A stretch of DNA of 64,000 nucleotides from assembly GCA_023213395.1 (NCBI GenBank), contig CM041465.1:229717741-229781740 (forward strand), written 5' to 3'. This DNA is from Cycas panzhihuaensis. Lineage: Eukaryota > Cycadophyta. Under the pieces are notes generated by a model. The model had not been told where the DNA came from. It was given only the letters and a program-made list of their open reading frames with translations, and did no database searches. A program made the translations under genes and the position numbers. Below, piece after piece: positions 54,396 through 64,000 of this stretch (position 1 is the first letter of the stretch; each line of letters opens with the position of its first letter).

Positions 54396-55253
54396 AAGTT
54401 AAGCGAGGTGAAGTCAAAGCCAGGTTGAAGCGAGCTTGAGTAACATGAAGCATTGATTGGTGAAACCCTAATTCTGGTGTGTGAGGAGGTGGCTCCGTAG
54501 AGTTGTTCATGCCCGTTTCCATTTGTATGCCCTGGAGATGTCATTAGCCCTCGATTGAGCTATGGGAGAATGCAAACCCTAGTTGTAGAACCATAATACG
54601 GTCATTTTAAAGGTATGTTCATACTTGTTCGTGTGATATTTGCCATCAGCTATCTCTTATTTCATCCTATGTTATTCTTCAGTTTATGGTTTTGTCGATG
54701 CCTCCACTACAACAGTTGAAATACTCTAGTCATGCTTATGCCACAGTGGGTGATGAACTTATGCTATTAATATTTTTGCTGTTTGAGGTCCCACTACAAC
54801 CCGTCAGATTTATTATGCTATTGATGTGTACAGCCTGCATATTGTATTCTTTACCCTGCATGATGCCCTAATTGTGATGCCATGATATTTGATCAGTTGT
54901 CATTTTATATTCACTGCCAATGCATATTCATTCGACCGTTAGCCTCCACCATCCATTCAATCTGTGTGATTATTAATTATTTACATGATTTACCTACGCT
55001 GTCTGTGATCTCTCTCATGCTGCTCTTAATCGCCCTAATTTCGTTCAGCCATGAAATATAATTATCCTTGCATCAAATGAAATCTTGCATCAATTTTCTG
55101 TAATATTCACCGATTGCCTCTGCGTCGTCTCTATGGTGTCACCCGCCTGTTTGCATGTTGTTAACATCTTTTAATATGGTGCAGTCGCTGGCTGCTAAAA
55201 TACTGCTCGTCTCTTAGTCACCCGTAATAAATTATTAACCAATTGCATCTTGA
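54396..55253 (+). other. Element K interior before the antisense segment
   Basis: No coding motif recognised on either strand; AT-rich, short open frames only. Confidence 0.55.
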
Positions 55254-55834
55254 TCATCGCCTTCCGGTGTATATTTGCGCCGTCGTTTCTAAAATCTGCA
55301 GCCGCCGTCTCTGTATTGCAATATTCGCCCATGTGACTATACTGCTATTGCGCATTTGCGTGAATCCACTGTTAACATACTCGCCTGTCTGGTAAAATCG
55401 CCCGTACAGCTGCTGCCTTTGTAAAGATTTAGTTGGATCGCCGGATTCAGGATCTACAGATTCAGGATCTTCAGTTGTAATTTTCCCAATTTCATGGATA
55501 TTATGTAGTTTTGCTAAAAGCGGAGATTCCACCTTGTATTTTTAACTGCTCATATAGATCGAAGGGCAATTTCGTAAAGGGTTTGTCTTTGAATTCCATA
55601 CGCCACGCTATCCACACAATTGTCTCCAGAAGCGGTTCGCAGTTTGTGTAATTGAAGAATGGCTTTGTGATAATCCTCTAGGGCAGCCTTAAGTCGTTGG
55701 TTTTCTGAATGCTCGCGAGCCAATTCTGTCTCCAACTTGGCGCACTGCTCGTGGACAGCTTCAGATTGTTTGTGACCATGGCAACGCTCAAAGACATTCC
55801 ATGCCAGATCTGCGGCCTCCACAACCGTTTCCAT
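55254..55834 (-). pseudogene. Antisense coding segment in K, possibly a captured plant gene
   Basis: Two adjoining minus-strand open pieces. The first (55834-55550) starts METVVEAADLAWNVFERC and has a coiled-coil-like helix (EQCAKLETELAREHSENQRL and KAALEDYHKAILQLHKL). After a one-base slip near 55590 the reading seems to continue LPFDLYEQLKIQGG. A further slip leads into the second piece (55532-55254): ESPLLAKLHNIHEIGKI, then an acidic part with DPESVDPESGDPTK. Composition and heptads look like a genuine cellular protein. About 100 bp upstream could be its 5' UTR. I do not recognise the family; host origin is inference. Inactive because of slips. Confidence 0.5.
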
Positions 55835-56157
55835 AACTTCAAAGGGCAGAGCGTGAGCGCTTAATCACCATATTTTCCACCGCCCTAGGATTATCCCAAT
55901 TTCCCCTAAGAAATACGTATCACCAGACGACATCAATTGATCAAAGCATTGTCAAAATTAAATGTACCAAACAAGGGGTAGCCATAGAGACAGAATGTGC
56001 GGTGCATAAATTGTCAAGGCCACCTCAAAGAGGAGTACTCCATTCAAAGTGTATTGAAGAATGTTGAAATATAGCATTGGCTGTTGAATGGTATGTCGTA
56101 CAGAAATACGTTTACTTGGGTTTGTTGTTAAGCTATGGTTTAGTCTAAAATACGTAT

Positions 56158-56358
56158 ATGGCAGGAAAAGAAGGCATCTTGGATTTAGTTTTTTTGGATT
56201 CAATTTTTGGTTGTAGAAACAGCAAGTCAGATGAATATGGTGACTTGGGTTCATTTATCAGCAAGGGACAAAGAGAATTCATAGAGCAAGCAATGCGGTG
56301 GTGTGATTTGATGCGTGTGAATAATAGCAATTCATGGACTTGGCACACATTCGCTTGA
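56158..56358 (+). CDS. Short unrecognised open frame in K
   Basis: 66 codons from ATG to TGA on the element's sense strand: MAGKEGILDLVFLDSIFGC, GDLGSFISKGQREFIEQAM, ending NSWTWHTFA. Mixed composition with Trp and Cys looks protein-like, but no family is recognised and expression is unknown. It may be another acquired fragment. Confidence 0.25.
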   Translation: MAGKEGILDLVFLDSIFGCRNSKSDEYGDLGSFISKGQREFIEQAMRWCDLMRVNNSNSWTWHTFA

Positions 56359-56399
56359 ATTACTGTCTTGTGTATGGTGAATAAGGACAAGCTGCTGAC

Positions 56400-57690
56400 A
56401 TGGCAGGGTTGGTTTGACTTCTGGCTTTGGCTTTAGTGTGGGGGTTTGCAAATAAGGTAGGGGATGTAAACTGCAGACTTGGGTTTGTTTCTGGTAGGAG
56501 CATGAGTCTGACACATGACAGATGAGGAGAAAGAGTTTTGTTTGTTGGTTTAACCTTTCCAGAGCAAGCTTGGAATATCCGGTTTGAGGAGTTTGAGAGG
56601 TGACTGTATGCTCATTGCATATATTCACATAAAAATTTTATTGGGCAAAGAAGGGCACAAACAAGGCATGGTTGATGGTGTTATTAATGGCGTGAGGCAA
56701 TGTTTATGATACGAGTGAGTGATTTTTGAAGTAAAGTCTTGGTTTGGTGTGTTGATATTATGACATGAATGAGGCAAATTTGAGATATTGAATGAGGCAA
56801 ATTTGAGATATGGTGAAGTGATGGCACAACAAGGTTTAATAAGTGATGGTTTAAAGCTTTGTTGCGGCAATGTCATGTTGATTAACAACGAAGTGATGAC
56901 ACTTAGTATTGGCATGGTGATTTTCTACATGTGATTTACATATGAGATGAATAAAGCATTGATGGCAAGATGAGTAAGGCGATATGGTGCTTTATCTCTT
57001 AATGACATGTATGTGATGCATTTCATTGTGAAAAGGGTGTGTTTTTGAATGGATGTACTATAGTGATGTGATTATTATTTATACATTTTTTGTGACGAGG
57101 TGGTGATACTTGATATTGGCATGGTGCTCCCTTGCATATGTTGTACATGAGAGAGTGAGGTAGGTGAAGAGACGTCTATTGTTTTTGTTATATGTGTTTG
57201 CATGAGAGAGTTGATAAAGTGATGACTTGGTAATTATGAACCTCATAACATGTGAGGTTATATGACAAAGTTGGGCACCTTGTTAGGTGAGTTAAGGAAG
57301 AAATTAGGCATGTTTCATGATGTGAACAGGCAAAGAAGGATGGGTGTTTTGTTGAAGTTACATAAGTTGCAAGTGCAATGGCATGAGTTGTGTGTTTTGG
57401 ACAATCAAGTGAAGTGTGTGTCTTGGTAGCAACATATGACATGTATGATCATTGTGAGATTTATGAGGCATCGATTTGGTGAAGTGAGTGTTTGGATTCT
57501 ATGTGACTGGTTGGCAATATGTGAAATGGATAAGGCAATGATGTGATGATAAAGTTAATGATGTGAGATATGAAACATGAGGAAATTTGTTGAGAGTGAT
57601 CAATAGGCAAGTGACCAATGATAAGTGAGTGTATTGATTGAAAAAGGACGTGGCATGTGGAAATGGCATTTACAATCATGGAGGATAATG
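56400..57690. other. C-poor, G/T-rich strand-asymmetric stretch in K
   Basis: The plus strand is strikingly poor in C and rich in GTGATG, ATGAGG and GGCA words for about 1.3 kb, with a 20-bp local duplication (ATGAGGCAAATTTGAGATAT) near 56768-56810. The long His/Ser/Thr/Pro-rich open frames on the minus strand follow from this bias and are not genes. Confidence 0.65.
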
Positions 57691-58759
57691 ATGTGGTTAT
57701 ATATGCTCCTGAGACAAATGAATATTACTTAAGGGATTCGCTTCTTCCAAAGACCTAAATGCAATGGTGGAGACTACTTTTTTTGGACAATTAAAATGAG
57801 ATGTCTATTCATAGCTAGAGGTTTGTGGAAGATTGTTACTGATGAATATGATATCCCTAATGATGATGAAGAAAAAGAAATGCTTGAGAAGAAAGATAGA
57901 ATGGCATTCATTATAATTCGTGCTGCATTCAATGAAATTGATCTTCCCTCCAGATTTCATTTTGTTATTCCTATGATTCTACATGCAAGTAATGCTAAAG
58001 AAGCTTGGGATCTTCTAAGGGAAGTATTTGAACAAACTCTTGAAGAAACACAACGAATGATTGAAAAAGCAATTAAGGCTAGTTATGGTACAGGTACAAT
58101 GAATGAAGAAAGTATCATCAACAACGATGAGACGGATGTCAAGATGAAGAATGTTTAAATCTTGTGAAACTTCTCTTGTTGAATGCATTGATGAGATTAC
58201 AGATGGAGACATTGAAAGTGATGAATTGATTTCAAGGGAGATTGAATATGAATCCGATGGTTCTATAAAGGACGAGTCTTATATTGATGATATTCCTACT
58301 TTGAGTATTGATTCAAGTTTGAATGATATTTCTTCTTTGAGCATTGTTTCAAGTTCAAAGAGTATGCAAGTTGATCAAGACTCCACTCCTAAGGTTGAAG
58401 AACTCACTATTGTACATGGTGATCAAGAGTTTATACAAGATAATTATGACAAGCAAGTTGTGATTAAAGATGGTTGTTTACAGGGTCTATATCAAAATCA
58501 GACTAGAGCAGGTACGATGAAGAATCATGATTTGTACTTGCTAGAGTTGCTACTTCAACATCATCACTACAGGATTGAAGATAGAAATCAAGTTGAGGAC
58601 ATCATCCTACAAAGGCATCAGTACATAATTGAAGACACAAATCAAGATGAAGACATCATTCTACAGCAAAGACATCACTACAAGTTTGAAGACAAGGATC
58701 AAGTTGAAGACATCATTTTCAAGACATTTCCAAGGACAAAGCGTTGCAAATACAAATGA
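57680..58759 (+). pseudogene. Element K gag-like protein with acidic C-terminal repeats
   Basis: N-terminal UBN2-type gag. An upstream ATG (57680, MEDNDVVIYAPETNEYYLRD) reaches a slip near 57750, then GGDYFFWTIKMRCLFIARGLW. The open piece 57796-58158 has KKDRMAFIIIRAAFNEIDLPS and AKEAWDLLREVFEQTLEE. A second piece (58151-58759) overlaps its end by 8 bases in another frame. It is acidic and ends in three repeats of about 20 residues with core H-x-Y-x-[IF]-E-D-x-x-Q-x-E-D-I-I. No zinc knuckle. Gag of this kind could co-assemble with particles of another element. Confidence 0.7.
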
Positions 58760-58770
58760 CCCAAATGTAC

Positions 58771-58999
58771 ATTAAGGGGGAGTGTTAGAATATTAATGTA
58801 CATTTGATTTATCCCACATGCAAGTGGGTCCTACTCTTCTAATATGACTTGTATTATAAATACACAATATTGTGTATCATATGTAACGTTGTTGTAATGA
58901 TATTTCTTAATACAATGGAGGTACCTTAAGGGTACCGTTCGATCCTATGGAGTCGCTCGCTACATTTGTGAAGATTGTTGTGCAAGTTGATTTCCAACA
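58771..58999 (+). repeat. Element K polypurine tract and 3' LTR (217 bp)
   Basis: Purine tract attaagggggag (58771-58782), LTR 58783-58999 ending TTTCCAACA. TCTTG at 59000-59004 is the target duplication. Confidence 0.95.
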
Positions 59000-59027
59000 T
59001 CTTGTAGGTGAAGTGTTGAGATGAATT

Positions 59028-59400
59028 TGTTCAAAATAACATGGAAAGCTTTCATCAATCAACACCCAACAATATCAATGGACAAGAACCACAATGAATT
59101 TACTTAACATCAACCGTTTACATCAGAACACCAACTATACCACAGACTCTATATGAGTCTCCATGATAACTTGTTTTTCATATACCACCACAACCACTTT
59201 TATATACTAAGTGGGTGGGAGATCACACTATAGATCTAATGCATGTGGAACTATTATCTTTACTCTAACTAATGACATTAAACTACTAATTTCACCAATA
59301 ACGTTATAATGACAAATGACTCTTACCCTCTAATACTTGAGACTATTGACCCTAAGACTCAGACAACATTAAATGTTATATTCTAACACCTCCCCTTAAT
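59028..59400 (-). repeat. Element L 3' LTR (361 bp) and polypurine tract
   Basis: Minus strand: purine tract ATTAAGGGGAGG (59400-59389), then TGTTAGAATATAACATTT to TTATTTTGAACA (59388-59028). Confidence 0.95.
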
Positions 59401-59838
59401 GTTTAATGTTTGAACTAAGGACAATTTGACATGACTGACACATATTAACATAGGACTTAACATGAAACTAAAGACAACATGACAAAACTGACATAGAACT
59501 TGACTCTAAAAAGTTATTTGAACTTCCATCTCCTGAGCTTTGGAATTTTCTTGAAGATGATGTCTTGAACTTTATCATCATCCAATATACTACAAAACAT
59601 GTATGTTTTGTTTGCTATATTGCCTCCTGATTCTTGTTTGATGGATCTTCCTGTGTACTCCTGGTGAAGGTGTGGTCATCCTGGAATAAGTATAAAATAG
59701 ATTGACTTCTCTTTATCTATTTCCAAGCCTGCTGAGTTGATTGATTTCTCAATCCATTGGTCACCTCCTTGAAATGAAACAAGCAATAATGATTCATTTC
59801 CAAATTTTCCTTGAACAGGATAATTTGTTCCTTTCATG
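59401..59838 (-). other. Element L sequence between gag-like gene and 3' LTR
   Basis: No coding motif recognised. Probably 3' untranslated. Confidence 0.5.
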
Positions 59839-60866
59839 TTATCCAGGAAATTTGTAGTGCCAAAAGTGATGAGAGTCTTTATTATGGTCATATGCACATA
59901 TTTCCCCATTCATTACACAAATGTGAAATATTACCTTGATATGGTTGAGCTTCAAGATCAAGTATCCTACCCAAAACATGTAGCAATCTTGATGCACAAG
60001 ATTTTGATTATAAGATATTCTTCTTATGTTCCTTCTTTCTAATGTCCTTGTAGGGTATGCTGCCATAATTTGAATTCTCTCAAAGATAAACACAGAGGAT
60101 GTGGTTGAATTGAGTACAATAACGCATAGTCTCCAATAAGTGCATATTAATGTGTATCCTGTCATTATTTGAATCCTGGCTACATATCTGTCAGTACAAA
60201 CCAGGATGATATTGCCCATGCTTTTTGTTAAGTGACTTGTGCCTTCATTAGATATTACCTGCAGAAATTGAGGCTCAAGTTCTTCAAGTTCCACTCTACT
60301 ATCATTCCCAGATGTGGGCTTTCCTGCAATCTTGGTGAGGCTCATGTTATTTGACAGATTCACATCTTCATTGTCTTCATTAGATTTCAACTTTTCATTT
60401 GTTAAATCTTCAGGTGGATTGGCCTTACTAGAATCTGTTTGTCTTTTACCTTTCCTTTTCAACTTCTTCCTTTGATTCTTTTCCCTTTTCATACTCATTG
60501 CACTTCTTGTGTCCTTTTTCATGCACCTCTGTCAGCAGTTTCCAGGCATCCTCAGCTGAGTTGGTATTTTGTAAAACCTGGATAATGAAGTGATAGGAAG
60601 AAGGAAGGTTATCCTTATCAAGGGACGGCAAGTATTACGTCAATAACAATTATGTTTTTTCTTTTGAAAATTTCTTCCCCTTCTTCGTGAGCCATTTCAG
60701 TACTCATGACTGTTTTCCAAAGTTTTTTCAATATAAATAGACTCTCCATCTTAATTTTCCAAAAACGAAAATTAGTTCCAATATATTTGGGCAAAGGAAA
60801 GGGGAGATCTGATAGCCAGTATTCATTTCTTTTAGGCAAAAAAGTGATAAAGTCACTTAGCTCCAT
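59839..60866 (-). pseudogene. Element L gag-like gene (broken)
   Basis: Starts at the ATG at 60866 (MELSDFITFLPKRNEYW). It continues LPKYIGTNFRFWKIKMESLF and LKKLWKTVMSTEMAHEEGEE, then slips near 60625 to LPSSYHFIIQVLQNTNSAED and AWKLLTEVHEKG. A further slip near 60500 leads to a Lys/Arg-rich segment (REKNQRKKLKRKGKRQ) and a long tail without known motifs. The W-K-I-K-M and A-W-x-L-L-x-E-V signatures match element K. No zinc knuckle is seen; the basic stretch could take over RNA binding (inference). Confidence 0.7.
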
Positions 60867-61243
60867 GAGGAAAAGATTGACTTAAGTGCAACTACTTTGC
60901 CTAGACCAGAAGTAGATCAACAACAAATACTCTGTGATCCCAATGCTATTAACTATTTGAAAAATAGATACCTCAGAGAAAAACCACTATGGGGCTGCAG
61001 ATTCAATGTCTGTTAATCTCCATTCAATCCATACTATTTCTACCCTAGCACTAATTTTTCACAGTTCCTATGCACAAAATAAAAGCAGACATAACAGTCA
61101 GAATAAGATCCTTGTCTTCAACAAACCCATCCTTAATCGTAAAAAGGAGTTGATCATCGGTTGGAAGACGAAGGTTATCCTTGGTGTCACCACTATCCAT
61201 TTAGAGACTCAGTGATACTGTACTCAGCTGGTAGTGAACAAGC

Positions 61244-61350
61244 AAACAACAGTCTTCAAACAGTAGTACTCACAATGAACAAGCAGACAACAGTCTTCAA
61301 ACAGTGCAGTGGTCTTCAAATAGTGGTCTTCAAACAATGGTCTTCAGACA
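61244..61350. repeat. Short imperfect repeats in the L leader
   Basis: Five or six imperfect copies of a roughly 12-20-bp word around GTCTTCAAACAGT, including a longer duplicated piece GAACAAGCA(A/G)ACAACAGTC. Confidence 0.7.
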
Positions 61351-62965
61351 ATCCTGCCTTCAATCCGACTCGGTATACCTCCTCTGAGACTTAAATTTCA
61401 AACAGCAGTGCGAGTTCTTTGTACTCAGAGATCTTAGTTGTTGGCAGTTGAGTTGATACAGTTTTGAAACATTTCCAACATTGAAGACATAGGCCCTCTC
61501 ATAGTATTTGCTCTTCGGATTGCTTGATTAATTCTTCCTCCAATCAATGCATTTGCTTGCCAAGATCAGAGAGTTGTTTTCTGGAGACCCAGCTACTACT
61601 TTTTCCAGCCACTTGTACTTTTTTTCAATGCAGTATGAGCTACTCTGTCCCCTGTATTCTTCCAGGGTTGATCACGCCCATCCTCACATGGAAACCTTCT
61701 GCACATTCAACTAGTAACACTGAGCGGGTCTTAAATGCGTCGTCCACACTGCAAACATGTACATTTAAAGGGTCAAAAATGGCGCTCCAGGTCCTCGCTT
61801 TAGAATGCCCTCAGCTCCCCATTCATTCCTATTATTGCTGTCACCAGCTTCAGCTAATCAGTCCTTTGTGCCAAAGATCTCCTACGGCATGGTATGTTGA
61901 AGCAAATACTTTATTCTTTTGCGGATATCCATTCTGTTTTACGCTCAATCCCTCATCCTTGCACCTCTGTGCTAACCTGCTAGGCTCTCGCAGGAGATTG
62001 TTGTCAGGATTCTTCTAGTCTGCCACATTGGGTGGAGTACAAGAAGTTATGCTTACCCAACGTGACCCAGGTCTGCATGTAATCTGCTGCCTCTACAACT
62101 TTAAAGTCACATACACTGCTTTTTTTTTTCCCGACAGATTTGCAAATACCACTGCATATACTCAGCATGACAAATCAATGAAAACCAAATTGCAGGGTAG
62201 CGACACAGTTACACAGTCTACCATGGGTCACAACTACTTTGCCTTTGTTCTCTTCAACATTAAATCCTCTTATCACAAACACCAACCAAATCTATCTTAT
62301 CCCCAACAATCGGCCTCAAACTGTATTCACACAGAATAGATTGAGCAAAACAATGTACCGAAAGATGGATTTCTGCCTTTGTCAATCTGTTCTCTGTAAA
62401 CCCATGTGGTATGACCTACAATCTCAATGCCATTTACAGGCTATATAGCAGAAAAGGAATTTGGGCCAGAAGATGAAAGCCATGCCCAGAACTGACAGTG
62501 GGGCAGCTAACACGTCGACAATGACAACCACAAATTGTGTAACCATGGTAAGCACGCAGATGCAGAGCTTAGTCTCATGGAGACAGACCTCACACGCAAG
62601 ACGATTTCATGACAAGGCATGTAAATATAATTCTTTCATGCGAGTGGACAGATCACAGATAGAGATAATAGACTTCACAATGTGATAGTCACTACGTAGG
62701 ATCCGATGAAGTAGGTCAAAAATTAGGTTGCACAACTGAACAGATCTGGTGTAACTATGAATCCATTGATGTAAAATAAGGTTTTCCTCCTTTTGTCACA
62801 GCAGATTACTGTCATGTAATACTTATGACAGAATTTCCTAGAAACAATAATGCTGAATTTGGTGACTAACTCCCAATTCAACCAACTAATTTGTTAACAA
62901 ACTCTAACAGGTTTCAGACCTTTGCAGAATTTCACAGTAGTGCTTTCTTTATGTCATCCGTGGTT

Positions 62966-63127
62966 TCAGTCATCAATCACAAGTTTCATAACCTTTGCCT
63001 TATAACTAGCTAAGGGAACATCATTACCCAATTCAAATTTCTGTCGTCCTGATACTTTGGCATGCCTTGCATTAAGGATGACCTGGAACTTTGCTTCTCC
63101 ACTTTAGATCTTCCATTTGTCAGCCAT
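62966..63127 (-). pseudogene. Short coding-like stretch beside the L primer-binding site
   Basis: Minus strand from the ATG at 63127: MADKWKI, in-frame TAA, then SGEAKFQVILNARHAKVSGR and QKFELGNDVPLASYKAK to a stop at 62966. It starts about 55 bp after the primer-binding site. Family not recognised; it may be the first part of an old ORF. Confidence 0.25.
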
Positions 63128-63182
63128 CCTAATGGAGTCACCTTCCGTCCTTATCTACACAACAAAGGCCTTGGCAAGCGAC

Positions 63183-63557
63183 CTGCTCTGATACCATGTT
63201 CAAAATAACATGGAAAGCTTTCATCAATCAACACCCAACAATATCAATGGACAAGGACCACAATGAATTTACTTAACATCAACCGATTACATCAGAACAC
63301 CAACTATACTAGGGGCTCTATATGAGTCTCCATGATAACTTGTTTTTCATATACCACCACAACCACTTTTATATAGTAAGTGGGTGGGAGATCACACTAT
63401 AGATCTAATGCATGTGGGACTGTTATCTTTACTCTAACTAATGACATTACACTACTAATTTCACCAATAACGTTATAATGACAAATGACTCTTACCCTCT
63501 AATACTTGAGACTATTGACCCTAAGACTTACACAACATTAAATATTATATTCTAACA
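63183..63557 (-). repeat. Element L primer-binding site and 5' LTR (361 bp)
   Basis: LTR 63197-63557 (minus), TATATAAAAG box at 63366-63375, ending TTTTGAACA. The primer-binding site TGGTATCAGAGCAG follows on the minus strand (63196-63183). Confidence 0.95.
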
Positions 63558-63627
63558 GAATTCTCCTTTATACTTGTGTTCATGATAGGATGAGTTGAAG
63601 TACAATACTCATCCCTATTATCTTTTG

Positions 63628-64000
63628 CACTTGGGAAAGAGAAGTTCTAGCGTTTCAGAAGCGGCCTCAGCATTCAACTTAATGTTGTATCCATTCAAGG
63701 GGGGTGTTAGAGCCTTCATTTCCTAAGCATTAAGTCTTGACCATAGTTATTAGTATTTTTGTCACTTTAGGCCTTTATCCTAAAGTGTTCATTTGTTTGA
63801 TTATAAAACTGTCTTTTGTCTTGTAGTGGCTTTTCTCACATGTGCTTGTGAGAAGTCAACTTTGATGGGCTCTATCCTTATCCTTGAAGATAGAAGAGTC
63901 TTAATTAGATTTGTCTCTTAGTGTTGATTAGTGACATGTGGTGAGATCCTGATCGTCCATATTCCTTTATAAGGAGCCCTATTTTCATGTTTTGGCATGT
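63628..64000 (+). mobile_element. 3' end of a second I-family element (runs off right edge)
   Basis: Begins abruptly with the RNase H end (a GKEKFEHF-like reading, here TTGGGAAAGAGAAGTTC) at about 63630, purine tract caagggggg (63696-63704), and LTR from TGTTAGAGCC at 63705 to the window edge. It is joined to the truncated 3' LTR of element I at about 63627, at LTR position near 420 of 534. Confidence 0.88.

Larger units (their letters stand above)
54165..58999 (+). mobile_element. Gag-only LTR element K carrying a possible antisense host segment (TR-GAG-like)
   Basis: LTRs 54165-54382 (218 bp) and 58783-58999 (217 bp), perfect target duplication TCTTG, primer-binding site TGGTATCAGAGCC (54383-54395) and purine tract attaagggggag (58771-58782). 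The interior of 4.4 kb encodes only a gag-like protein near the 3' end; no protease, integrase or RT motif is present. The first half carries an antisense coding-like segment. LTR differences are few and clustered in one patch near the 3' part, so the insertion is recent. Confidence 0.95.
60867..63182 (-). other. Element L leader region (2.3 kb)
   Basis: Between primer-binding site and gag-like gene. The largest open frame (plus, 61524-62018, 164 codons) is antisense to the element and has no known motif. The minus strand holds a protein-like 55-residue stretch near 61620-61790 and a short one at 62966-63127. A run of CAGTCTTCAAACAGT-like repeats lies at about 61250-61350. Confidence 0.45.
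59028..63557 (-). mobile_element. Gag-only LTR element L (TR-GAG-like)
   Basis: Minus-strand element with two 361-bp LTRs (59028-59388 and 63197-63557) and perfect target duplication GAATT (59023-59027 and 63558-63562). Primer-binding site on the minus strand at 63183-63196, purine tract at 59389-59400. The interior of 3.8 kb has a broken gag-like gene and no pol motif. The LTRs differ at about 14 of 361 positions. Gag wording is closest to element K, so K and L are probably related families. Confidence 0.95.
42657..63627 (+). mobile_element. Ty1/copia element I, host of insertions J, K and L
   Basis: Plus-strand copia element spread over 21 kb by three insertions: J in gag, K and L in the 3' LTR. 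Own sequence: 5' LTR 42657-43190, leader, gag 45696-45813 and 49751-50447, pol to 53820, and 3' LTR in three pieces (53829-54164, 59005-59022, 63558-63627). The 3' LTR lacks its last about 115 bp and is joined to the 3' end of another I copy. The 5' and 3' LTR parts differ by roughly 5%. A solo LTR of this family lies in element F. Confidence 0.93.

Noticed and set aside
56625-57679. Several minus-strand open frames of 70-100 codons in K (His/Ser/Thr/Pro-rich).
   Set aside because: They follow from the C-poor plus strand, which lacks stop codons in antisense; no motif or start context.
61524-62018. A 164-codon plus-strand frame in element L.
   Set aside because: Antisense to L, Ser/Leu/Cys/His-rich with no domain. 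The minus strand of the same stretch reads equally protein-like, so I could not support it as a gene.

Overview
The window is about 64 kb of AT-rich nuclear DNA from a land plant, most likely a seed plant. Almost all of it is nested Ty1/copia LTR retrotransposons in several states of decay. I see no intact host gene, rRNA or tRNA gene, CRISPR array or bacterial-type feature. The plant call rests on copia gag-pol order (gag, protease, integrase, RT, RNase H), primer-binding sites matching the plant initiator-Met tRNA (TGGTATCAGAGC and variants), short TG...CA LTRs and 5-bp target duplications. The deep nesting suits a large repeat-rich genome such as a gymnosperm, but the species cannot be read from the sequence. 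Divergence figures below are counts by eye.

Left block (1-12.6 kb). A plus-strand copia element (F) is interrupted in gag by a minus-strand element (B, right end 8620). B is itself interrupted by element A (LTR 2855-3072, running off the left edge) and by element C (3' LTR 5620-6175). A later deletion fused C's RT to B's gag. F also carries a solo LTR of the I family inside its RT (11292-11805), flanked by an 81-bp direct repeat. From 12.7 to 14.4 kb, and again at 22.2-22.5 kb, lies an unrecognised decayed coding-like sequence rich in predicted coiled coil.

Middle block (14.4-34.9 kb). H (14399-22220) is complete, with 367-bp LTRs and TSD TTAAG. G (22577-34920) has 212-bp LTRs and is split by E (22994-30018, TSD AGATC). 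LTR divergence (G about 9%, H about 3.5%, E about 2.4%) agrees with the nesting order. E's leader holds two tandem-repeat arrays. Then come 2 kb without genes, the 3' half of a minus-strand H-like element (M, 36939 to about 40225), and 2.4 kb of mostly unassigned sequence with a possible Ty3/gypsy LTR edge.

Right block (42.7-64 kb). Element I (plus strand, 534-bp LTR) hosts three insertions, each with a perfect TSD. J (45814-49745, TSD TGTAT) lies in gag. K (54165-58999, TSD TCTTG) and L (59028-63557, TSD GAATT) lie in the 3' LTR. J has no coding capacity, but both its LTRs carry a dense 5-bp-phased heat-shock-element cluster. K and L encode only gag-like proteins, and K also contains an antisense coding-like segment that may be captured host sequence. 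The broken 3' LTR of I is fused at about 63627 to the 3' end of a second I-family copy.

The elements without pol (J, K, L) would depend on proteins from other copia elements for mobility. The most unusual items are the heat-shock-type LTRs of J, the gag-only elements K and L with their cargo, the 81-bp duplication around the solo LTR, and palindromes and hairpins shared between LTR families.
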